Numbered from the stretch's first letter, positions 35,747-48,167 are shown. The stretch is DNA of 48,559 nt from Deltaproteobacteria bacterium (GCA_003973265.1 QNYZ01000054.1:1-48559), one strand, 5' to 3'. Made by a program: numbers and translations. The notes: generated by a model from the sequence alone, not told the origin.

Positions 35747-38700
35747 CTAATTCAAGGTCAAGTCACCATAGGACTGCAGGCCGGTTCCACACGGAATCAA
35801 CCGCCCCATAATCACATTCTCCTTGAGCCCTTTCAGATTATCCACCGCCCCTGCAATACTGGCATTGGTTAAAACTTTGGTGGTTTCCTGGAACGAAGCG
35901 GCCGAAATAAAGCTATCCGTTGACAATGATGCTTTTGTAATTCCAAGGATCAACGCTTCCGCTTTGGCGGGTTCTTTTCCCCTGGCAACCAGATCGGCGT
36001 TGGCATCTTCAAACACAATTCGATCAACCTGTTCGTCGTTGATAAAATCGCTGTCACCCGGATCAATAATTTTAACCCGTCGCATCATCTGGCGAACGAT
36101 GATTTCAATATGTTTATCGTTTATTCGCACACCCTGCAGACGGTAGACTTCCTGGACCTCGTCCAGCAGATACCGGGCCAGTGAAAGTTCGCCTTTTATA
36201 TTGAGAATATCCTGTGGAATGGCAGCCCCGCCGATGAGGGGATCTCCGGCACGAATGTAGTCCCCCTCGTATACATTGATATGTTTTCCCCGGGGAATCA
36301 GATATTCTTTTTTCTCACCGACATCCACCGGAGTCACAGTCACCCGCTGTTTCCCTCTTTTCATGGATTTTGAAATGGAAACATACCCGTCAATTTCACT
36401 TAAAACAGCCACTTCCTTAGGCTTTCGCACTTCAAACAATTCCGCCACACGGGGAAGCCCACCCGTAATATCTTTGGTTTTAGTGGTTGCCCGGGGTAAC
36501 TTGGCCACGACTTCACCCGCCTTGATATCATCACCTTCTTCAACCAGAAGAATGGCATCCACGGGTAAAACGTATCGGGCCACTCCGGATTCGCCGGACA
36601 GTTTGATTGTTTTTCCCTTCTCGTCTTTGATGGAGATACGGGGACGGTCATCGGGATTTCTCGATTCGATGATGGTATGGCTTGATTTACCCGTAACGGC
36701 ATCGACTTTTTCCTGCAGCGTCTTGCCGAGTTGAATATCACCGAATTTTACTTTCCCGTCAACTTCCGAAATAATGGGCGTGGTAAAAGGATCCCATAAG
36801 GCCAGTAAATCACCTGTTTTTACCTGCTGGCCGTCATCAACGGTCAGCTCGGCACCATAAATAACCGGAAACCGTTCCAGCTCACGGCCGCTTTCTCCCA
36901 GGATCACAAATTCCCCCCCTTTACGGTTCATGACGATCCGTTTATTCTTTGCGCTTTTCACCACATTCAGCCCCAGGTACTTTATGCGGCCATCGGTCCG
37001 GGCGCGAATATCAGCCTGTTCCACCCGTCGGCTTGCCGTCCCTCCGATATGAAATGTTCTCATGGTAAGCTGGGTACCCGGCTCGCCGATTGACTGGGCA
37101 GCCAGAATACCGACGGTCTGACCGATTTCAACGACTCCTCCCTGGGCCAGATCGCGGCCATAACAGGTGGCGCAAACACCGTCTCTGGAATTACACGTCA
37201 GGACGGATCGAATTTTTACCTTCGTCACCCCTGCTTTTTCAACCCGTTCAACAGCGGCTTCATCCAGTAATTCTCCAGCCGGTACCAGGACATCATCGGT
37301 ATAGGGGTCGAGGATATCATCCATCACCGTACGCCCCAGAATCCGCTCGCTTAATTGTTCTATAATTTCACCACCTTCCATGAGAGGCTCCACTTCAAGG
37401 CCCACCATGGTTCCACAGTCCTTTTCTCTGATCGTACAATCCTGGGCGACATCTGCCAGCCGACGTGTTAAATAGCCTGAATTGGCCGTCTTCAAGGCCG
37501 TATCGGCCAGTCCCTTCCGAGCGCCATGCGTGGAAATAAAATACTGCAGCACAGAGAGCCCTTCCCGGAAATTCGCGCTGATCGGTGTTTCGATAATCTC
37601 ACCGGACGGTTTTGCCATCAACCCACGCATCCCGGCCAGCTGGCGCATCTGATCCTTGCTGCCCCGGGCACCCGAATCGGCCATCATGTAAATCGGGTTC
37701 ATACTTGTTTGAAATTCCGGATTTCCGTCCTTATCTTTTCTCACATTACCGGCATCGTCCAGTACCGGTTCCAGACGCATGGCCTCCATCATTTCGTTGG
37801 CCACGTCATCAGTAGCCCGCGCCCAGATATCAACCACCTTATTATATTTTTCACCGGTGGTGATAAGCCCCTCCGTGTACTGTTCCTGTATTTCAGCGAC
37901 CTGCTTTTCCGCCTGATTAAAAATATCCCATTTAGACCCGGGAATAATCATGTCATCAATGGAAATTGAAATTCCACCCTCTGTAGCCATACGGTAGCCG
38001 ATATCTTTTAAGCGGTCGGACAGAATAACCGTTGTTTTGGCCCCGAGATTCCGATAGGCAAAATCGACCAGATTCCGCAAAGCACCTTTATCCATCACCC
38101 GGTTGACCAGGTGAAAAGGTATTTCGGGCTGTTTATCAACGACTTCGAATATATGAAACGCACCATCCGCTTCAATGATTTCGCTGATATCGCCGGTTTC
38201 AAGAGAAAACAGCGCATCCGTCACCACTTCATCCGTATTGAAGATCCGGTTGAATTCCTTTTTACTCAGACGGCCGATCAATCCTTTATTTTCACTGTCG
38301 GAGCTGATCGACTGAGAGGCAGCCAGATCTGCCAGAGGTGTGCCGGCCTTGATCTTCCGCATCACGGCCTGGGCTTTTCTTTTGGTAGCCAGCGCCACTC
38401 GTCGCAACACCATGATGGTATCTTTTGGCATAATCTCCCACAGTAAAACACGGCCTGCTGTTGTATCCACACGCTTGCCATGAATGCGGACAACGATAGC
38501 CGCATGCAAATCAATGGCATCGGCATCGTAGGCCGAACGAACTTCTTCTACACTCGAAAATAACTTTCCCTCACCCTTTACCGCAACCAGATCACGGGTT
38601 AAATAATAGATACCCAGCACAATATCCTGGCTTGGAACGATAATCGGGCTGCCACTGGCAGGTGACAGGATATTATTTGAAGACAGCATCAATACGCGGG

Positions 38701-40138
38701 CTTCAATCTGAGATTCCACCGACAAAGGCACATGAACAGCCATCTGGTCACCATCAAAGTCGGCGTTAAATGCCGTACAGACCAGGGGATGCAGCTGAAT
38801 GGCCTTCCCTTCGATTAAAAGCGGCTCAAAGGCCTGGATACCGAGACGGTGCAGTGTCGGTGCCCGGTTGAGCATCACCGGGTACTCTTTAACGACCTCA
38901 TCCAGGGTATCCCATACTTCCGGGGTCTCTCTTTCCACCATTCGCTTGGCGCTTTTAACTGTAGATACCGCCCCCTTCTGCTCCAGCCGGTAATAAATAA
39001 ACGGCTTGAACAGTTCCAGCGCCATCTTTTTGGGCAGACCGCACTGATGCAGGCGTAGATTGGGACCGGAGGTGATCACGGTTCGCCCGGAATAATCGAC
39101 CCGTTTTCCAAGTAAATTCTGCCGAAACCGGCCCTGTTTACCCTTCAAGGTATCACTCAGAGATTTCAGCGGCCGCCGATTTGAACCCATGATCACACGA
39201 CCGTGCCGGCCATTATCAAATAAAACGTCCACCGATTCCTGGAGCATCCGTTTTTCGTTGCGGACAATGATTTCAGGGGCTTTTAAATCCATCAACCGTT
39301 TCAACCGGTTGTTCCGGTTAATCACCCGCCGATAAAGATCATTCAGGTCAGACGTTGCAAAACGCCCGCCTTCCAGTGGTACCAGGGGTCTTAAATCCGG
39401 CGGCAACACAGGAATCACATCCAGTATCATCCAGGAAGGATCGATTCCCGACCGCCGAAAAGCGTCAACGACTTTCAGGCGTTTGGCCATTTTCTGACGT
39501 TTGGCGACGGATCCAGTGGTACGAATATCCTCCCGTAGGGTCTTGTACAATTCGTCGAGATCCAGGTTTTCCAACATGCGCTTAACGGCCTCGGCACCAA
39601 TTCCCGCTTCAAAATCCGTCCCGTAGGTATCAAGGGCGTCCTGATATTCTTCATCCAGCAGTAGTTGCCCGACCGACAGGGGCGTATCCCTGGGATCAAT
39701 AACGATGTAACTGTCGAAATAGAGAACTTTTTCAATATTTTTTAAAGTGAGATCCAGCAGGTTGCCAATTTTACTCGGCAGGGTTTTCATAAACCAGATA
39801 TGGGCCACGGGAGATGCCAGCTGGATATGGGCCATCCGGTCCCGCCGTACCTTGGACTGAATAACTTCCACACCACATTTTTCACAGACAACCCCCCGAT
39901 GCTTCATGCGTTTATATTTACCGCAATTACACTCATAATCTTTGGTGGGACCAAAAATCTTCGCACAGAAAAGCCCATCACGTTCCGGCTTAAATGTTCG
40001 ATAATTAATTGTCTCCGGTTTTTTTATCTCACCATGCGACCATTCGAGAATCTGCTCCGGGGAGGCAAGTGCCAGCCGTACGGCGCTATAGCGTCTCGGG
40101 TCTGTTGGTTTTGCAAAAAAGTCGTATAGGGTATCCAT
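35747..40138 (-). CDS. rpoC: RNA polymerase subunit beta' with an inserted parvulin-like segment
   Basis: 1463 residues. Hallmarks: zinc ribbon [20 protein letters not shown] (about 70-89), active-site NADFDGD (458-464), bridge-helix region [15 protein letters not shown], the second zinc site [15 protein letters not shown] and the C-terminal LIPCGTGL. Between LLWEIMP (ending at residue 571) and IPFHLVN (from 673), where E. coli has only two residues, lies an about 100-residue insert (572-672). It reads like a PpiC rotamase domain: [23 protein letters not shown], seen as [11 protein letters not shown] and LADLAASQS, then [13 protein letters not shown] and [11 protein letters not shown]. The first catalytic His of parvulins appears to be Arg; the second (GAFHI) is kept. 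The insert is in frame with no sign of a frameshift. Confidence 0.97.
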   Translation of the reverse strand: MDTLYDFFAKPTDPRRYSAVRLALASPEQILEWSHGEIKKPETINYRTFKPERDGLFCAKIFGPTKDYECNCGKYKRMKHRGVVCEKCGVEVIQSKVRRDRMAHIQLASPVAHIWFMKTLPSKIGNLLDLTLKNIEKVLYFDSYIVIDPRDTPLSVGQLLLDEEYQDALDTYGTDFEAGIGAEAVKRMLENLDLDELYKTLREDIRTTGSVAKRQKMAKRLKVVDAFRRSGIDPSWMILDVIPVLPPDLRPLVPLEGGRFATSDLNDLYRRVINRNNRLKRLMDLKAPEIIVRNEKRMLQESVDVLFDNGRHGRVIMGSNRRPLKSLSDTLKGKQGRFRQNLLGKRVDYSGRTVITSGPNLRLHQCGLPKKMALELFKPFIYYRLEQKGAVSTVKSAKRMVERETPEVWDTLDEVVKEYPVMLNRAPTLHRLGIQAFEPLLIEGKAIQLHPLVCTAFNADFDGDQMAVHVPLSVESQIEARVLMLSSNNILSPASGSPIIVPSQDIVLGIYYLTRDLVAVKGEGKLFSSVEEVRSAYDADAIDLHAAIVVRIHGKRVDTTAGRVLLWEIMPKDTIMVLRRVALATKRKAQAVMRKIKAGTPLADLAASQSISSDSENKGLIGRLSKKEFNRIFNTDEVVTDALFSLETGDISEIIEADGAFHIFEVVDKQPEIPFHLVNRVMDKGALRNLVDFAYRNLGAKTTVILSDRLKDIGYRMATEGGISISIDDMIIPGSKWDIFNQAEKQVAEIQEQYTEGLITTGEKYNKVVDIWARATDDVANEMMEAMRLEPVLDDAGNVRKDKDGNPEFQTSMNPIYMMADSGARGSKDQMRQLAGMRGLMAKPSGEIIETPISANFREGLSVLQYFISTHGARKGLADTALKTANSGYLTRRLADVAQDCTIREKDCGTMVGLEVEPLMEGGEIIEQLSERILGRTVMDDILDPYTDDVLVPAGELLDEAAVERVEKAGVTKVKIRSVLTCNSRDGVCATCYGRDLAQGGVVEIGQTVGILAAQSIGEPGTQLTMRTFHIGGTASRRVEQADIRARTDGRIKYLGLNVVKSAKNKRIVMNRKGGEFVILGESGRELERFPVIYGAELTVDDGQQVKTGDLLALWDPFTTPIISEVDGKVKFGDIQLGKTLQEKVDAVTGKSSHTIIESRNPDDRPRISIKDEKGKTIKLSGESGVARYVLPVDAILLVEEGDDIKAGEVVAKLPRATTKTKDITGGLPRVAELFEVRKPKEVAVLSEIDGYVSISKSMKRGKQRVTVTPVDVGEKKEYLIPRGKHINVYEGDYIRAGDPLIGGAAIPQDILNIKGELSLARYLLDEVQEVYRLQGVRINDKHIEIIVRQMMRRVKIIDPGDSDFINDEQVDRIVFEDANADLVARGKEPAKAEALILGITKASLSTDSFISAASFQETTKVLTNASIAGAVDNLKGLKENVIMGRLIPCGTGLQSYGDLTLN

Positions 40139-40224
40139 ATAAATCGTTCCCCTTTGATTCTTTATTCTCGATTTCGAAAATTATATATTCAGCCAAAAAA
40201 AGCTGCGAATATTAAAAACCGCCT

Positions 40225-43200
40225 CTATTTATTTTCGAGGAGTTGTACATCAAGTCCCAGTGCCCGCAACTCTTTGGTCAGCACTTTAAATGATTCGGGC
40301 AGGCCGGGTTCAAGTACATTTTGTCCTTTAACGATCTTTTCGTACATCCGTGTCCGGCCAGCCATATCATCGGATTTAACCGTCAGAAATTCTTGGAGCG
40401 CATAGGCTGCGCCATAAGACTCCATGGCCCAGACTTCCATTTCCCCCAGCCGCTGCCCGCCGAACTGTGCCTTGCCGCCAAGCGGCTGCTGGGTAACAAT
40501 CGAATAGGGCCCAATGGAGCGGGCATGGATTTTATCATCCACGAGATGATGCAGTTTCAGCATATACATGGCACCCACGGTAATTTCCCCCTTGAAGGCT
40601 TCACCGGTTCGGCCATCAAACAATTTTGCCTGACCGGTGGTCGCAAAATTGGCTTCTTCAAGGAGTTCCTTGGTTTCAGATTCCATGGCCCCGTCAAACA
40701 CGGGGGTCGCCATATACACTCCGTCCCGATATCCCTCGGCCAGCGCGTATATCTCGTCGTCGCTGCTGTCATCCACCTTTTTGCGCATGCCAATATCCTG
40801 ATCGGTATCGGCTCCAAATATTTTTTTAATCTTTTCCCTCAGGTCATCAATCCGTTTGGCATCTATCAATGCCCGGATCTGTTGGCCAAGCCCTCTGGCC
40901 GCATTGCCCAGATGAATTTCCAGCACCTGGCCGACGTTCATCCGGGAGGGAACGCCCAGGGGATTCAGAATCATATCCACGGTTGTTCCATCTTCAAAAT
41001 ACGGTAAGTCTTCCTGGGGCAGAATACGCGAAACCACGCCCTTGTTCCCATGCCGCCCGGCCATTTTATCCCCCACAGACAGGGTCCGTTTCATCGCCAG
41101 GTAAACCTTAACCATCTTAATCACGCCGGGAAGCAGGTCGTCTCCTCTTTTAAGCTGGTCGACCTTCTTTTCAAATTCAGATCGAAACCGTGCGGTTTCG
41201 ATCCGGTATTTCTCCAGCAACTCGCTGACATCCGCCATGGTCTTGACGTTTTTGAGAACCACTTTTTCAAGGTCGGCGAATGTTAACTCAGCCAGTTTAT
41301 CCTTGGTGATAACCGCATCTTTGGAAAAGACCGTTTTCTTTCCCTTTTTAACCGCAGCGGCACATTCACGCCCGACCAGCAACGCGTCGATCCGGTCTTT
41401 GGCCACCTCTTTGACAATAGCCAGTTGATCATCCAGGTCTTTTTTGAGGTCGATAATCTGCGCTTCTTCTATCTGAAGCGTCCGCGTGTCTTTGTCTGAG
41501 CCTCTTCTGGAAAAAACCTTGGCATCAATGACAACGCCCTGTACGCCGGGCGGCACCCGAAGGGAGCTGTCTTTAACATCCCCGGCTTTTTCACCGAAAA
41601 TCGCCCGCAACAGCTTTTCTTCGGGGGATAACTGGGTTTCGGTTTTAGGCGTTATTTTCCCCACCAGGATATCGCCTGATTTAACCTCGGCACCCAACCG
41701 GATAATACCGCTTTCGTCCAGATCCTTGAGTGCTTCTTCCCCGACATTGGGGATATCCCGGGTAATTTCTTCCGGCCCCAGCTTGGTATCGCGGGCAACC
41801 AGCTCAAATTCCTCGATATGGATAGATGTATAAACCCCGTCCCGAACAAGGTGCTCACCCACCAGAATCGAATCTTCATAATTATAGCCGCCCCAGGGCA
41901 TAAACGCGACAGTCACGTTTTTCCCCAGCGCCAGTTCACCCTGACTGGTTGCAGGACCGTCTGCGATTATCTGACCGGCTTTAATCTGTTGCCCCTTTCG
42001 GACAATCGCACGGTGGTTGAAACAGGTATTCTGATTGGACCGGATAAATTTATCCAGTTTATACACCGTCACCGATTCTTTGCCGTCATCCCTGCCGTTC
42101 GATGAGGAATGTTTGACCAGAATACGGGATGCTTCCACATCAACCACTTCACCATCCCGGTCTGCCACAAGAGCGACTCCGGAATCTTTGGCCACAACCC
42201 GTTCGATTCCCGTGCCTACCAGTGGCGCCTGAGTGTCCAATAACGGTACCGATTGGCGCTGCATGTTGGAACCCATCAGGGCCCGGTTGGCATCATCATT
42301 TTCCAGAAATGGGATCAAAGATGCAGACACGCTGACCAGCTGGTTGGGTGAGATATCCATCATCTCAACCTGTTCCGGCGGAACCATGGTGAATTCTCCC
42401 CCGACCCTGGAAGTAACCAGCGGATTTATAAAACGATTTTTTTCATCTACCTGGGCATTGGCCTGTGCAATGGGGTGTTCTTTCTCATCAAATGCACCTA
42501 AAAAAACAACCTCGCTGGAAACCGTGGAATCCTTGACGATCCGATAAGGGGTTTCAATAAAACCGTACTCATTGACACGGGCGTACGTACCAAGCGAAAC
42601 GATCAGCCCGATGTTGGGGCCTTCCGGCGTCTCAATGGGACAGATACGGCCATAGTGAGAAGGATGAACATCGCGGACTTCAAAACCGGCGCGTTCGCGG
42701 GTCAATCCGCCTGGGCCCAGCGCGCTCAACCGTCTTTTATGGGTGGTTTCCGACAGCGGGTTGGTCTGATCCATAAACTGGCTCAGCTGGCTGGTCCCGA
42801 AAAATTCTTTAACCACCGCGGTAACCGGTTTTGAATTGACCAGATCATGAGGCATCAATGCATCGACTTCCTGCAGGCTCATCCGCTCCTTGATGGCCCG
42901 CTCCATTCTCACCAGGCCAATGCGGTACTGATTTTCAAGCAATTCGCCCACGGCGCGAACGCGACGATTTCCCAAATGGTCGATATCATCCACGGCCCCC
43001 TGCGTGTCACGGAGCGAGACGAGGGTTTTGGCGGTAATCATGATATCTTCCTTACGCAGCGTTCTTAAGCCGATATCCGTATCAATGCCGGTTCGCTGAT
43101 TGATTTTCAACCGCCCGACACCGGATAAATCATAATACGCCGAATCAAAAAAGAGATGATCGACAAATCCCTGGGCCACTTCCGGTGTGGCCGGATTTCC

Positions 43201-44340
43201 CGGACGCATCCGGCGATAAATTTCAATTAATCCCTCTTCCCGGGTCTCTACCTTGTCAAGCAGAAGGGTTTTATGGATGGCGTCACTGGTCGTTGTCTGG
43301 TCGATAAAGAGAATATCAAATTGCTCAACGCCCGCGTTGATCAAATTTTCAATACTTGTCTCGTCGAACCGCTCGTTGGCCTGAAGCAGCGTTTCGCCGG
43401 TTTTGCTGTCAACGATGGGCGCAGCGCTGATTTTATCTGTCAGTTCCTCGTCCGGAAAGGGGATCCATTCCACGCCGGCGGCTTTTAACCGTTTGATGGA
43501 AGCCAGTGTGAAAAGACGCCCGGCCGGAAGCAGAACTTCATTGGTTTTGGGATCGAATACGTCCAGGCCGGCCCGATACCCCTTCACAAATTTAGACCGC
43601 AGTTTTTTGTAAAACAGGCCGTCTTTGCGAATGATCTGTTCAGTATCATAAAAATAATCGAGAAGGTCTTCCGTAGTATACCCAAATGCTTTAAATAACA
43701 GGGTTATCGGAAATTTACGACGCCGATCAATCCGCACATTGACGATATCCTTGGGGTCGATTTCCATGTCGATCCAAGATCCGCGAACGGGGATAATCCG
43801 GGAACTGTAAATAATTTTACCACTCGAATGGGATTTTCCCTTGTCATGATCAAAAAAGACACCGGCTGAACGATGAAGCTGGCTCACAACGACCCGCTCG
43901 GTTCCGTTGATCACAAAGGTTCCTTTTGGCGTCATCAGAGGAATCGTGCCAAAATAGATTTCCTGTTCCTTGATATCCCGAATATTCGATACGTTCGTTT
44001 CCTTGTCTACATCGTAAACAACCAGACGAACAGTAATGCGCAAGGAAATCTCGTAGGTCATTCCTCTCAGAACGCACTCCTTGACACTGTTCTTTACCTT
44101 GTCAAAACGATAGCCCACAAATTCCAGGGAAGCAGTTCCGCTAAAATCCTTGATGGGAAAAACGGAATTGAAGACCGATTGCAAACCGATATCCCTGCGT
44201 TTATCGGGGGGGGTGTCCATCTGTAAAAAACGGTCGTATGATTCATGCTGAATACCGATTAAATCAGGTATATCGATAATCTTACGAATCTTGCCGAAAT
44301 TTTTTCGGATACGTTCGGTGACCGGTGTTCTTTGAGGCAT
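40225..44340 (-). CDS. rpoB: RNA polymerase subunit beta
   Basis: 1371 residues from the ATG at 44340 (GGAG 6 nt upstream); a longer frame adds 21 residues not seen in the family. Contains the rifampicin-binding region ([27 protein letters not shown]) with sensitive-type residues, the [18 protein letters not shown] catalytic segment and the C-terminal [12 protein letters not shown]. Separated from rplL by a 202-bp gap with strong hairpins, and from rpoC by 86 bp. Confidence 0.98.
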   Translation of the reverse strand: MPQRTPVTERIRKNFGKIRKIIDIPDLIGIQHESYDRFLQMDTPPDKRRDIGLQSVFNSVFPIKDFSGTASLEFVGYRFDKVKNSVKECVLRGMTYEISLRITVRLVVYDVDKETNVSNIRDIKEQEIYFGTIPLMTPKGTFVINGTERVVVSQLHRSAGVFFDHDKGKSHSSGKIIYSSRIIPVRGSWIDMEIDPKDIVNVRIDRRRKFPITLLFKAFGYTTEDLLDYFYDTEQIIRKDGLFYKKLRSKFVKGYRAGLDVFDPKTNEVLLPAGRLFTLASIKRLKAAGVEWIPFPDEELTDKISAAPIVDSKTGETLLQANERFDETSIENLINAGVEQFDILFIDQTTTSDAIHKTLLLDKVETREEGLIEIYRRMRPGNPATPEVAQGFVDHLFFDSAYYDLSGVGRLKINQRTGIDTDIGLRTLRKEDIMITAKTLVSLRDTQGAVDDIDHLGNRRVRAVGELLENQYRIGLVRMERAIKERMSLQEVDALMPHDLVNSKPVTAVVKEFFGTSQLSQFMDQTNPLSETTHKRRLSALGPGGLTRERAGFEVRDVHPSHYGRICPIETPEGPNIGLIVSLGTYARVNEYGFIETPYRIVKDSTVSSEVVFLGAFDEKEHPIAQANAQVDEKNRFINPLVTSRVGGEFTMVPPEQVEMMDISPNQLVSVSASLIPFLENDDANRALMGSNMQRQSVPLLDTQAPLVGTGIERVVAKDSGVALVADRDGEVVDVEASRILVKHSSSNGRDDGKESVTVYKLDKFIRSNQNTCFNHRAIVRKGQQIKAGQIIADGPATSQGELALGKNVTVAFMPWGGYNYEDSILVGEHLVRDGVYTSIHIEEFELVARDTKLGPEEITRDIPNVGEEALKDLDESGIIRLGAEVKSGDILVGKITPKTETQLSPEEKLLRAIFGEKAGDVKDSSLRVPPGVQGVVIDAKVFSRRGSDKDTRTLQIEEAQIIDLKKDLDDQLAIVKEVAKDRIDALLVGRECAAAVKKGKKTVFSKDAVITKDKLAELTFADLEKVVLKNVKTMADVSELLEKYRIETARFRSEFEKKVDQLKRGDDLLPGVIKMVKVYLAMKRTLSVGDKMAGRHGNKGVVSRILPQEDLPYFEDGTTVDMILNPLGVPSRMNVGQVLEIHLGNAARGLGQQIRALIDAKRIDDLREKIKKIFGADTDQDIGMRKKVDDSSDDEIYALAEGYRDGVYMATPVFDGAMESETKELLEEANFATTGQAKLFDGRTGEAFKGEITVGAMYMLKLHHLVDDKIHARSIGPYSIVTQQPLGGKAQFGGQRLGEMEVWAMESYGAAYALQEFLTVKSDDMAGRTRMYEKIVKGQNVLEPGLPESFKVLTKELRALGLDVQLLENK

Positions 44341-44407
44341 GGTATCTCCGCTGGTCAAAATTGCATTTGAACCGGGCAAACAATCACCCCGTTCAAGTGC
44401 CATGTCA

Positions 44408-44531
44408 GGGCAGTAAAAAAAATAAGCGCTAAAATTAGATCTATTCTTTTCACTGCCCCCATTCTGATATCAATGGGCCGGAAAGCCGATATGACTGCAA
44501 TGGCGCCAGGCAGCCGCTGTTGCAGTCATAT
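44408..44531 (-). promoter_or_regulatory. rplL-rpoB intergenic hairpin region
   Basis: A perfect 12-bp inverted repeat, ATATGACTGCAA/TTGCAGTCATAT (44489-44500 and 44520-44531), begins 12 bp after the rplL stop. A second long-range stem, GGGCAGT/ACTGCCC (44452-44458 and 44408-44414), follows with T-rich sequence just inside its distal arm. In E. coli the same gap contains a partial terminator and an RNase III site that set the ribosome-to-polymerase ratio. A similar role is likely here. Confidence 0.65.
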
Positions 44532-44542
44532 ATTCTAACCGA

Positions 44543-44929
44543 TTATTTAATCTCGACTTGTGCGCCGACCCCTTCTAACTGTTCTTTTATTTTTTCCGCC
44601 TCATCCTTGGGGATGCCCTCTTTTACCGGTTGAGGAACACCGTCAACAAGCGTCTTCGCATCTTTGAGGCCCAACCCCGTGATGGCGCGAACTTCCTTGA
44701 TCACCTGAATTTTCTTATCCCCGAATGTGGTCAGAATGACATCAAATTCAGTTTTTTCTTCCGCTACACCCGCACCACCTTCAGCACCCGGACCCGCGGC
44801 AACCATTGCCATGGGTGCGGCCGCGCTGACACCAAATTTTTCTTCCATCTCTTTAACCATATCCGCCAAATCGAGTACGGACATGCTGGAAATAAACTCA
44901 ATCACATCTTCCCTGGTAATATCAGCCAT
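44543..44929 (-). CDS. rplL: 50S ribosomal protein L7/L12
   Basis: 128 residues: an N-terminal dimerisation helix, an Ala/Gly/Glu hinge ([15 protein letters not shown]) and the C-terminal factor-binding domain ([27 protein letters not shown], seen as [16 protein letters not shown]). Multi-copy stalk protein recruiting EF-Tu and EF-G. Confidence 0.97.
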   Translation of the reverse strand: MADITREDVIEFISSMSVLDLADMVKEMEEKFGVSAAAPMAMVAAGPGAEGGAGVAEEKTEFDVILTTFGDKKIQVIKEVRAITGLGLKDAKTLVDGVPQPVKEGIPKDEAEKIKEQLEGVGAQVEIK

Positions 44930-44997
44930 CTTTCAAATCCTCCAAAATATATTCTTTAATGGGTTGTCCGCCAAATTGATCTTAATTTATTTAAGAC

Positions 44998-45534
44998 TTA
45001 TTCAGCCGGGCCGGTTTCGGCCGCTTTTTTATCCTTCAGAGCCAGCAACAGGTTAAGAAATTGCTGTGGAACACCATTGAGTACCCGGACAAAGGCCGTT
45101 GGCACACCATTCATCACAGACAATAACTGGCCCAGCAATTGATCCCGCGAGGGCAGGTTTGACAGGGCTTTGATCGCATCCAGATCTAGCGCCTTTCCTT
45201 CCATCACACCCGCTTTAATCTCAAGGTTCTCATTTTCCTTGGCAAACCGGGTTAAAATTTTCGCAGGCGCAACCGGGTCATCAAAGCTGCATGCCACGGC
45301 GCTCGGGCCCTTGAGACAATCCGTAATTAATGCCAGATCGTTTCCCTCGGCGGCCCGCTTCAGCAATGTGTTTTTTACGACACGATACTCAATGTCACTT
45401 TCTCGCAACAGGTTACGCAGGTTGCTCAATGACGCAACATCCAGCCCCTTGTAGTCTGTTACGATGATGACCTTGGCAGCTTGAAACGTCTCCGATATCT
45501 CTTTGACCAATGTCTTTTTATGTTCGATTTTCAC
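44998..45534 (-). CDS. rplJ: 50S ribosomal protein L10
   Basis: 178 residues. The N-terminal domain binds 23S rRNA (VIIVTDYKGLDVASLSNLR, KNTLLKRA) and the C-terminal helix anchors L7/L12 dimers. Preceded by a long leader matching the L10 autoregulatory element. Confidence 0.97.
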   Translation of the reverse strand: MKIEHKKTLVKEISETFQAAKVIIVTDYKGLDVASLSNLRNLLRESDIEYRVVKNTLLKRAAEGNDLALITDCLKGPSAVACSFDDPVAPAKILTRFAKENENLEIKAGVMEGKALDLDAIKALSNLPSRDQLLGQLLSVMNGVPTAFVRVLNGVPQQFLNLLLALKDKKAAETGPAE

Positions 45535-45639
45535 CTTGGATTGACACCCCCCTCCCTGTCTGCCTTGAACCTTGATTGCGAAGCCTTTTTAGTACTACCG
45601 GCGGATCCCATTTATAATCGTCAGGGCTTTTTAATGCCA

Positions 45640-45720
45640 CTTACGTTGATCCACTGCCTCGGCAGGCCAGCATCAGCTGATTAACCACAACTTCGTGTAC
45701 CTACGGTCTTCGACAGAATA
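45640..45720 (-). ncRNA. ribosomal protein L10 leader (autoregulatory mRNA element)
   Basis: In the 245-bp rplA-rplJ gap the minus strand contains GTCGAAGACCGTAGGTACA, then GGTTAATC and CCTGCCGAGGCAG. These are the conserved pieces of the L10 leader to which the L10(L12)4 complex binds to repress rplJ and rplL translation. Boundaries are approximate and recognition is by eye, without a covariance search. Confidence 0.7.
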
Positions 45721-45779
45721 TTTTTATGACCCGGATCGCCAGGTTCGGCCATCCAGCAATTAAACAACTATCTCTTAAA

Positions 45780-46484
45780 TTATCCGATCAGGTCCTTAAC
45801 ATTTGCAGAATCGACCTTTATCCCCGGCCCCATGGTCGTCGAGAGAACGATTCCCTTCAGGTAGGTTCCCTTGCTTCCCGGCGGTTTTAACCGAATCAGC
45901 GTCTCCATGAACTTGGATACATTTTCGGCCAGCTTTTCAACGCCAAAGGAAACCTTGCCCATGGGTGCATGAACAATGCCGGCTTTTTCAACGCGGAAAT
46001 CGATTTTACCGCTTTTTAATTCGTTCACCGCCCGGGTCACATCAAAGGTTACCGTGCCGGTTTTGGCATTCGGCATTAACCCCCGGGGGCCAAGCAGGCG
46101 GCCAATTTTCCCAACAACGCCCATAACATCCGGAGTCGCCACCGCTTTATCAAAGCCAAACCACCCGCCTTTAATTTTTTCAACCAGATCATCGTTGCCG
46201 ACAAAATCAGCACCCGCATCCACGGCTTCCTTTTCTTTCTCTCCCTTGGCAAACACAAGAACCTTGACATCCTTGCCCAGGCCGTTGGGCAGTACCACCG
46301 ACCCCCGGACCATCTGGTCTGCATGACGCGGATCAACACCCAGGCGAACGGCCAGATCAACGGTTTCATCAAACTTGGCAAATGACGATTCCAAAGCCAT
46401 TCCGATGGCATCGAGAAAGTTGTACCGGACGGATTTATCCACCTTCGCTAAAGTCTGTAAATATTTTTTTCCCCGTTTCGGCAT
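45780..46484 (-). CDS. rplA: 50S ribosomal protein L1
   Basis: 234 residues with [17 protein letters not shown] and [20 protein letters not shown]1 stalk protein controlling E-site tRNA release; in other bacteria it represses rplKA translation. Lies 51 bp after rplK. Confidence 0.97.
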   Translation of the reverse strand: MPKRGKKYLQTLAKVDKSVRYNFLDAIGMALESSFAKFDETVDLAVRLGVDPRHADQMVRGSVVLPNGLGKDVKVLVFAKGEKEKEAVDAGADFVGNDDLVEKIKGGWFGFDKAVATPDVMGVVGKIGRLLGPRGLMPNAKTGTVTFDVTRAVNELKSGKIDFRVEKAGIVHAPMGKVSFGVEKLAENVSKFMETLIRLKPPGSKGTYLKGIVLSTTMGPGIKVDSANVKDLIG

Positions 46485-46535
46485 CGTACCTTTTCGCTCC
46501 TTTAAATTGATGTTCAGTCCGACAAAATGACGGAT

Positions 46536-46964
46536 TTATTTTTTCGCAACCTCGATTCCCATGCTTCTGGCCGTACCTTCAATAATCCGACAGGCAGCAT
46601 CCAAATTATACGCATTCAGATCGACCATTTTTATTTTGGCGATATCTTCAACCTGTTCGCGAGTCACCTTTCCCACGCGGTCACGTTTCGGATCTCCTGC
46701 GCCCTTGGCAACCTTTGCCGCCTTTTTCAGCAATATGGCCGCAGGTGGTGTTTTGGTAATAAAGGTAAATGAACGATCCTGAAACACGGTCAGTATCACC
46801 GGGATAATCATCCCCGCGTCATCTGCAGTTCGCGCATTGAAAGCTTTACAAAAATCCATGATATTCACGCCGTGCTGTCCCAGGGCAGGGCCAATGGGAG
46901 GCGATGGATTCGCCTTTCCGGCTTCGATCTGCAGCTTAATTTGCGTCATTACTTTCTTAGCCAT
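46536..46964 (-). CDS. rplK: 50S ribosomal protein L11
   Basis: 142 residues starting [21 protein letters not shown], with the proline-rich hinge [16 protein letters not shown] and the C-terminal rRNA-binding [10 protein letters not shown]. GTPase-centre protein. Confidence 0.97.
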   Translation of the reverse strand: MAKKVMTQIKLQIEAGKANPSPPIGPALGQHGVNIMDFCKAFNARTADDAGMIIPVILTVFQDRSFTFITKTPPAAILLKKAAKVAKGAGDPKRDRVGKVTREQVEDIAKIKMVDLNAYNLDAACRIIEGTARSMGIEVAKK

Positions 46965-47114
46965 TTTTTACACACTCCTGGATCTTTATGTATATTTTTC
47001 CGCCTTAGCCGGTCATCAACAATATCTGCGGCAAAATATTGTCAACGCATCTTATACCAATCGGGTCACTCGCGTGGGGATGGTCTCATCTGATAAGTCT
47101 AAATTCTGATAAAT

Positions 47115-47645
47115 CTATAATCTGGATACCTGAATAAAATCCAGTTCAACAGGCGTTGGACGTCCGAATATGCTCACCAGTACCCGGATCTTCCCTTTTT
47201 CAGGGCTCACTTCCTGAACAGTCCCGTTAAAATTGGCAAACGGCCCGTCCACCACACGGATTTCATCACCAATTTCAAAGTTGAACTTCGGCGTCGGTTG
47301 CAATTTACCGGCTTCCATCCGATTTAGAATTCGTTCGGCCTCCCTGTCCGGGATAGGGGTCGGTTTATCCTGCCCGCCCAGAAAGCCGGTCACCTTGGCG
47401 GTATCGTTCACAATATGCCAGGTTTCATCGTCAAGGGCCACCTGGACAAGAATGTACCCCGGGTAAAATTTACGGGAAGATTCCCGTTTTTTCCCCCGGA
47501 CAAGCTCAACAACCTGCTCCGTCGGCACCACCACTTCACCAAATTTCTCAGGATGGGGTGATGACGCAATCCGCTCTTCCAGGGATAATTTAACCTTGTT
47601 TTCGAAGCCCGAATATACGTGAAGAATGTACCATCTTAGCGCCAC
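47115..47645 (-). CDS. nusG: transcription elongation/antitermination factor NusG
   Basis: 176 residues. NGN domain (WYILHVYSGFENKVK; FYPGYILVQ) and a KOW domain (GDEIRVVDGPFANFNG) joined by a linker. Couples RNA polymerase to the ribosome through S10 or to Rho. 26 bp downstream of secE. Confidence 0.97.
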   Translation of the reverse strand: MALRWYILHVYSGFENKVKLSLEERIASSPHPEKFGEVVVPTEQVVELVRGKKRESSRKFYPGYILVQVALDDETWHIVNDTAKVTGFLGGQDKPTPIPDREAERILNRMEAGKLQPTPKFNFEIGDEIRVVDGPFANFNGTVQEVSPEKGKIRVLVSIFGRPTPVELDFIQVSRL

Positions 47646-47671
47646 TATTGTACGCTCCTTTTTGCCGGAAA

Positions 47672-48073
47672 CTATTGCAGAACCACCCGCACAAAGTTTG
47701 TTAAGCCGATATCAGCCACCCCCAGATAGATGGAGATCAACAGGACCAGCACCAATACCACCACCGTTGAGCCAATGGTCTGTTTTCGCGATGGCCAGGT
47801 AACTTTCTTCAGTTCAACCCGGACCTCCCGCAAAAACTGAACGCTTTTCTGAATCAACCCCTGACGCTGGCCGGCTGAAACAGCAGAAGCCGACATCAGC
47901 GGCTTTTTCTTCAAGGTGGTCGATTTTTTTGTCAGGCCTTTTCCCACACGACCCTGGCCGGCAGCCTCCTTCGAATTCGCCTGGCTGGTTGATTTAGCCG
48001 CACCATCGATATCTTTACTGGCGGCTTTCTTCTTCCTGGTGCCGACGGGCTTCTTTTTTTGTAAGCGTGCCAT
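47672..48073 (-). CDS. secE: protein translocase subunit SecE with long N-terminal extension
   Basis: 133 residues from the ATG at 48073 (AGGAG 5 nt upstream). A longer frame runs into tRNA-Trp and is rejected. The C-terminal 60 residues are a standard single-helix SecE (FLREVRVELKKVTWPSRKQT, then the membrane helix). The first 70 or so residues are Lys/Ala/Ser-rich and probably disordered. Confidence 0.93.
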   Translation of the reverse strand: MARLQKKKPVGTRKKKAASKDIDGAAKSTSQANSKEAAGQGRVGKGLTKKSTTLKKKPLMSASAVSAGQRQGLIQKSVQFLREVRVELKKVTWPSRKQTIGSTVVVLVLVLLISIYLGVADIGLTNFVRVVLQ

Positions 48074-48091
48074 TATACTCCTATAGAAAAT

Positions 48092-48167
48092 TGGCAGGCC
48101 AGGAGGGATTCGAACCCCCAACACCCGGATTTGGAGTCCGACGCTCTACCGTTGGAGCTACTGGCCT
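48092..48167 (-). tRNA. tRNA-Trp (anticodon CCA)
   Basis: 76 nt. Acceptor stem AGGCCAG/CTGGCCT, discriminator G and encoded CCA. Anticodon loop CTCCAAA, D-arm GTAGCTCCAACGGTAGAGC, T-loop GGTTCGAATCC. Lies between rpmG and secE, 18 bp from the secE start, so it is probably cut out of the tuf-rpmG-secE-nusG transcript. Confidence 0.95.

Noticed and set aside
38123..38425. RpoC insert as a frameshift or an intein
   Set aside because: Both flanks continue in the same frame, there are no intein splice-junction motifs, and the block has its own recognisable domain pattern.
47019..47045. Promoter upstream of rplK (TTGACA with TATTGT)
   Set aside because: The -35 box is perfect, but the spacer is only 15 bp and no better -10 box is present; left unannotated.
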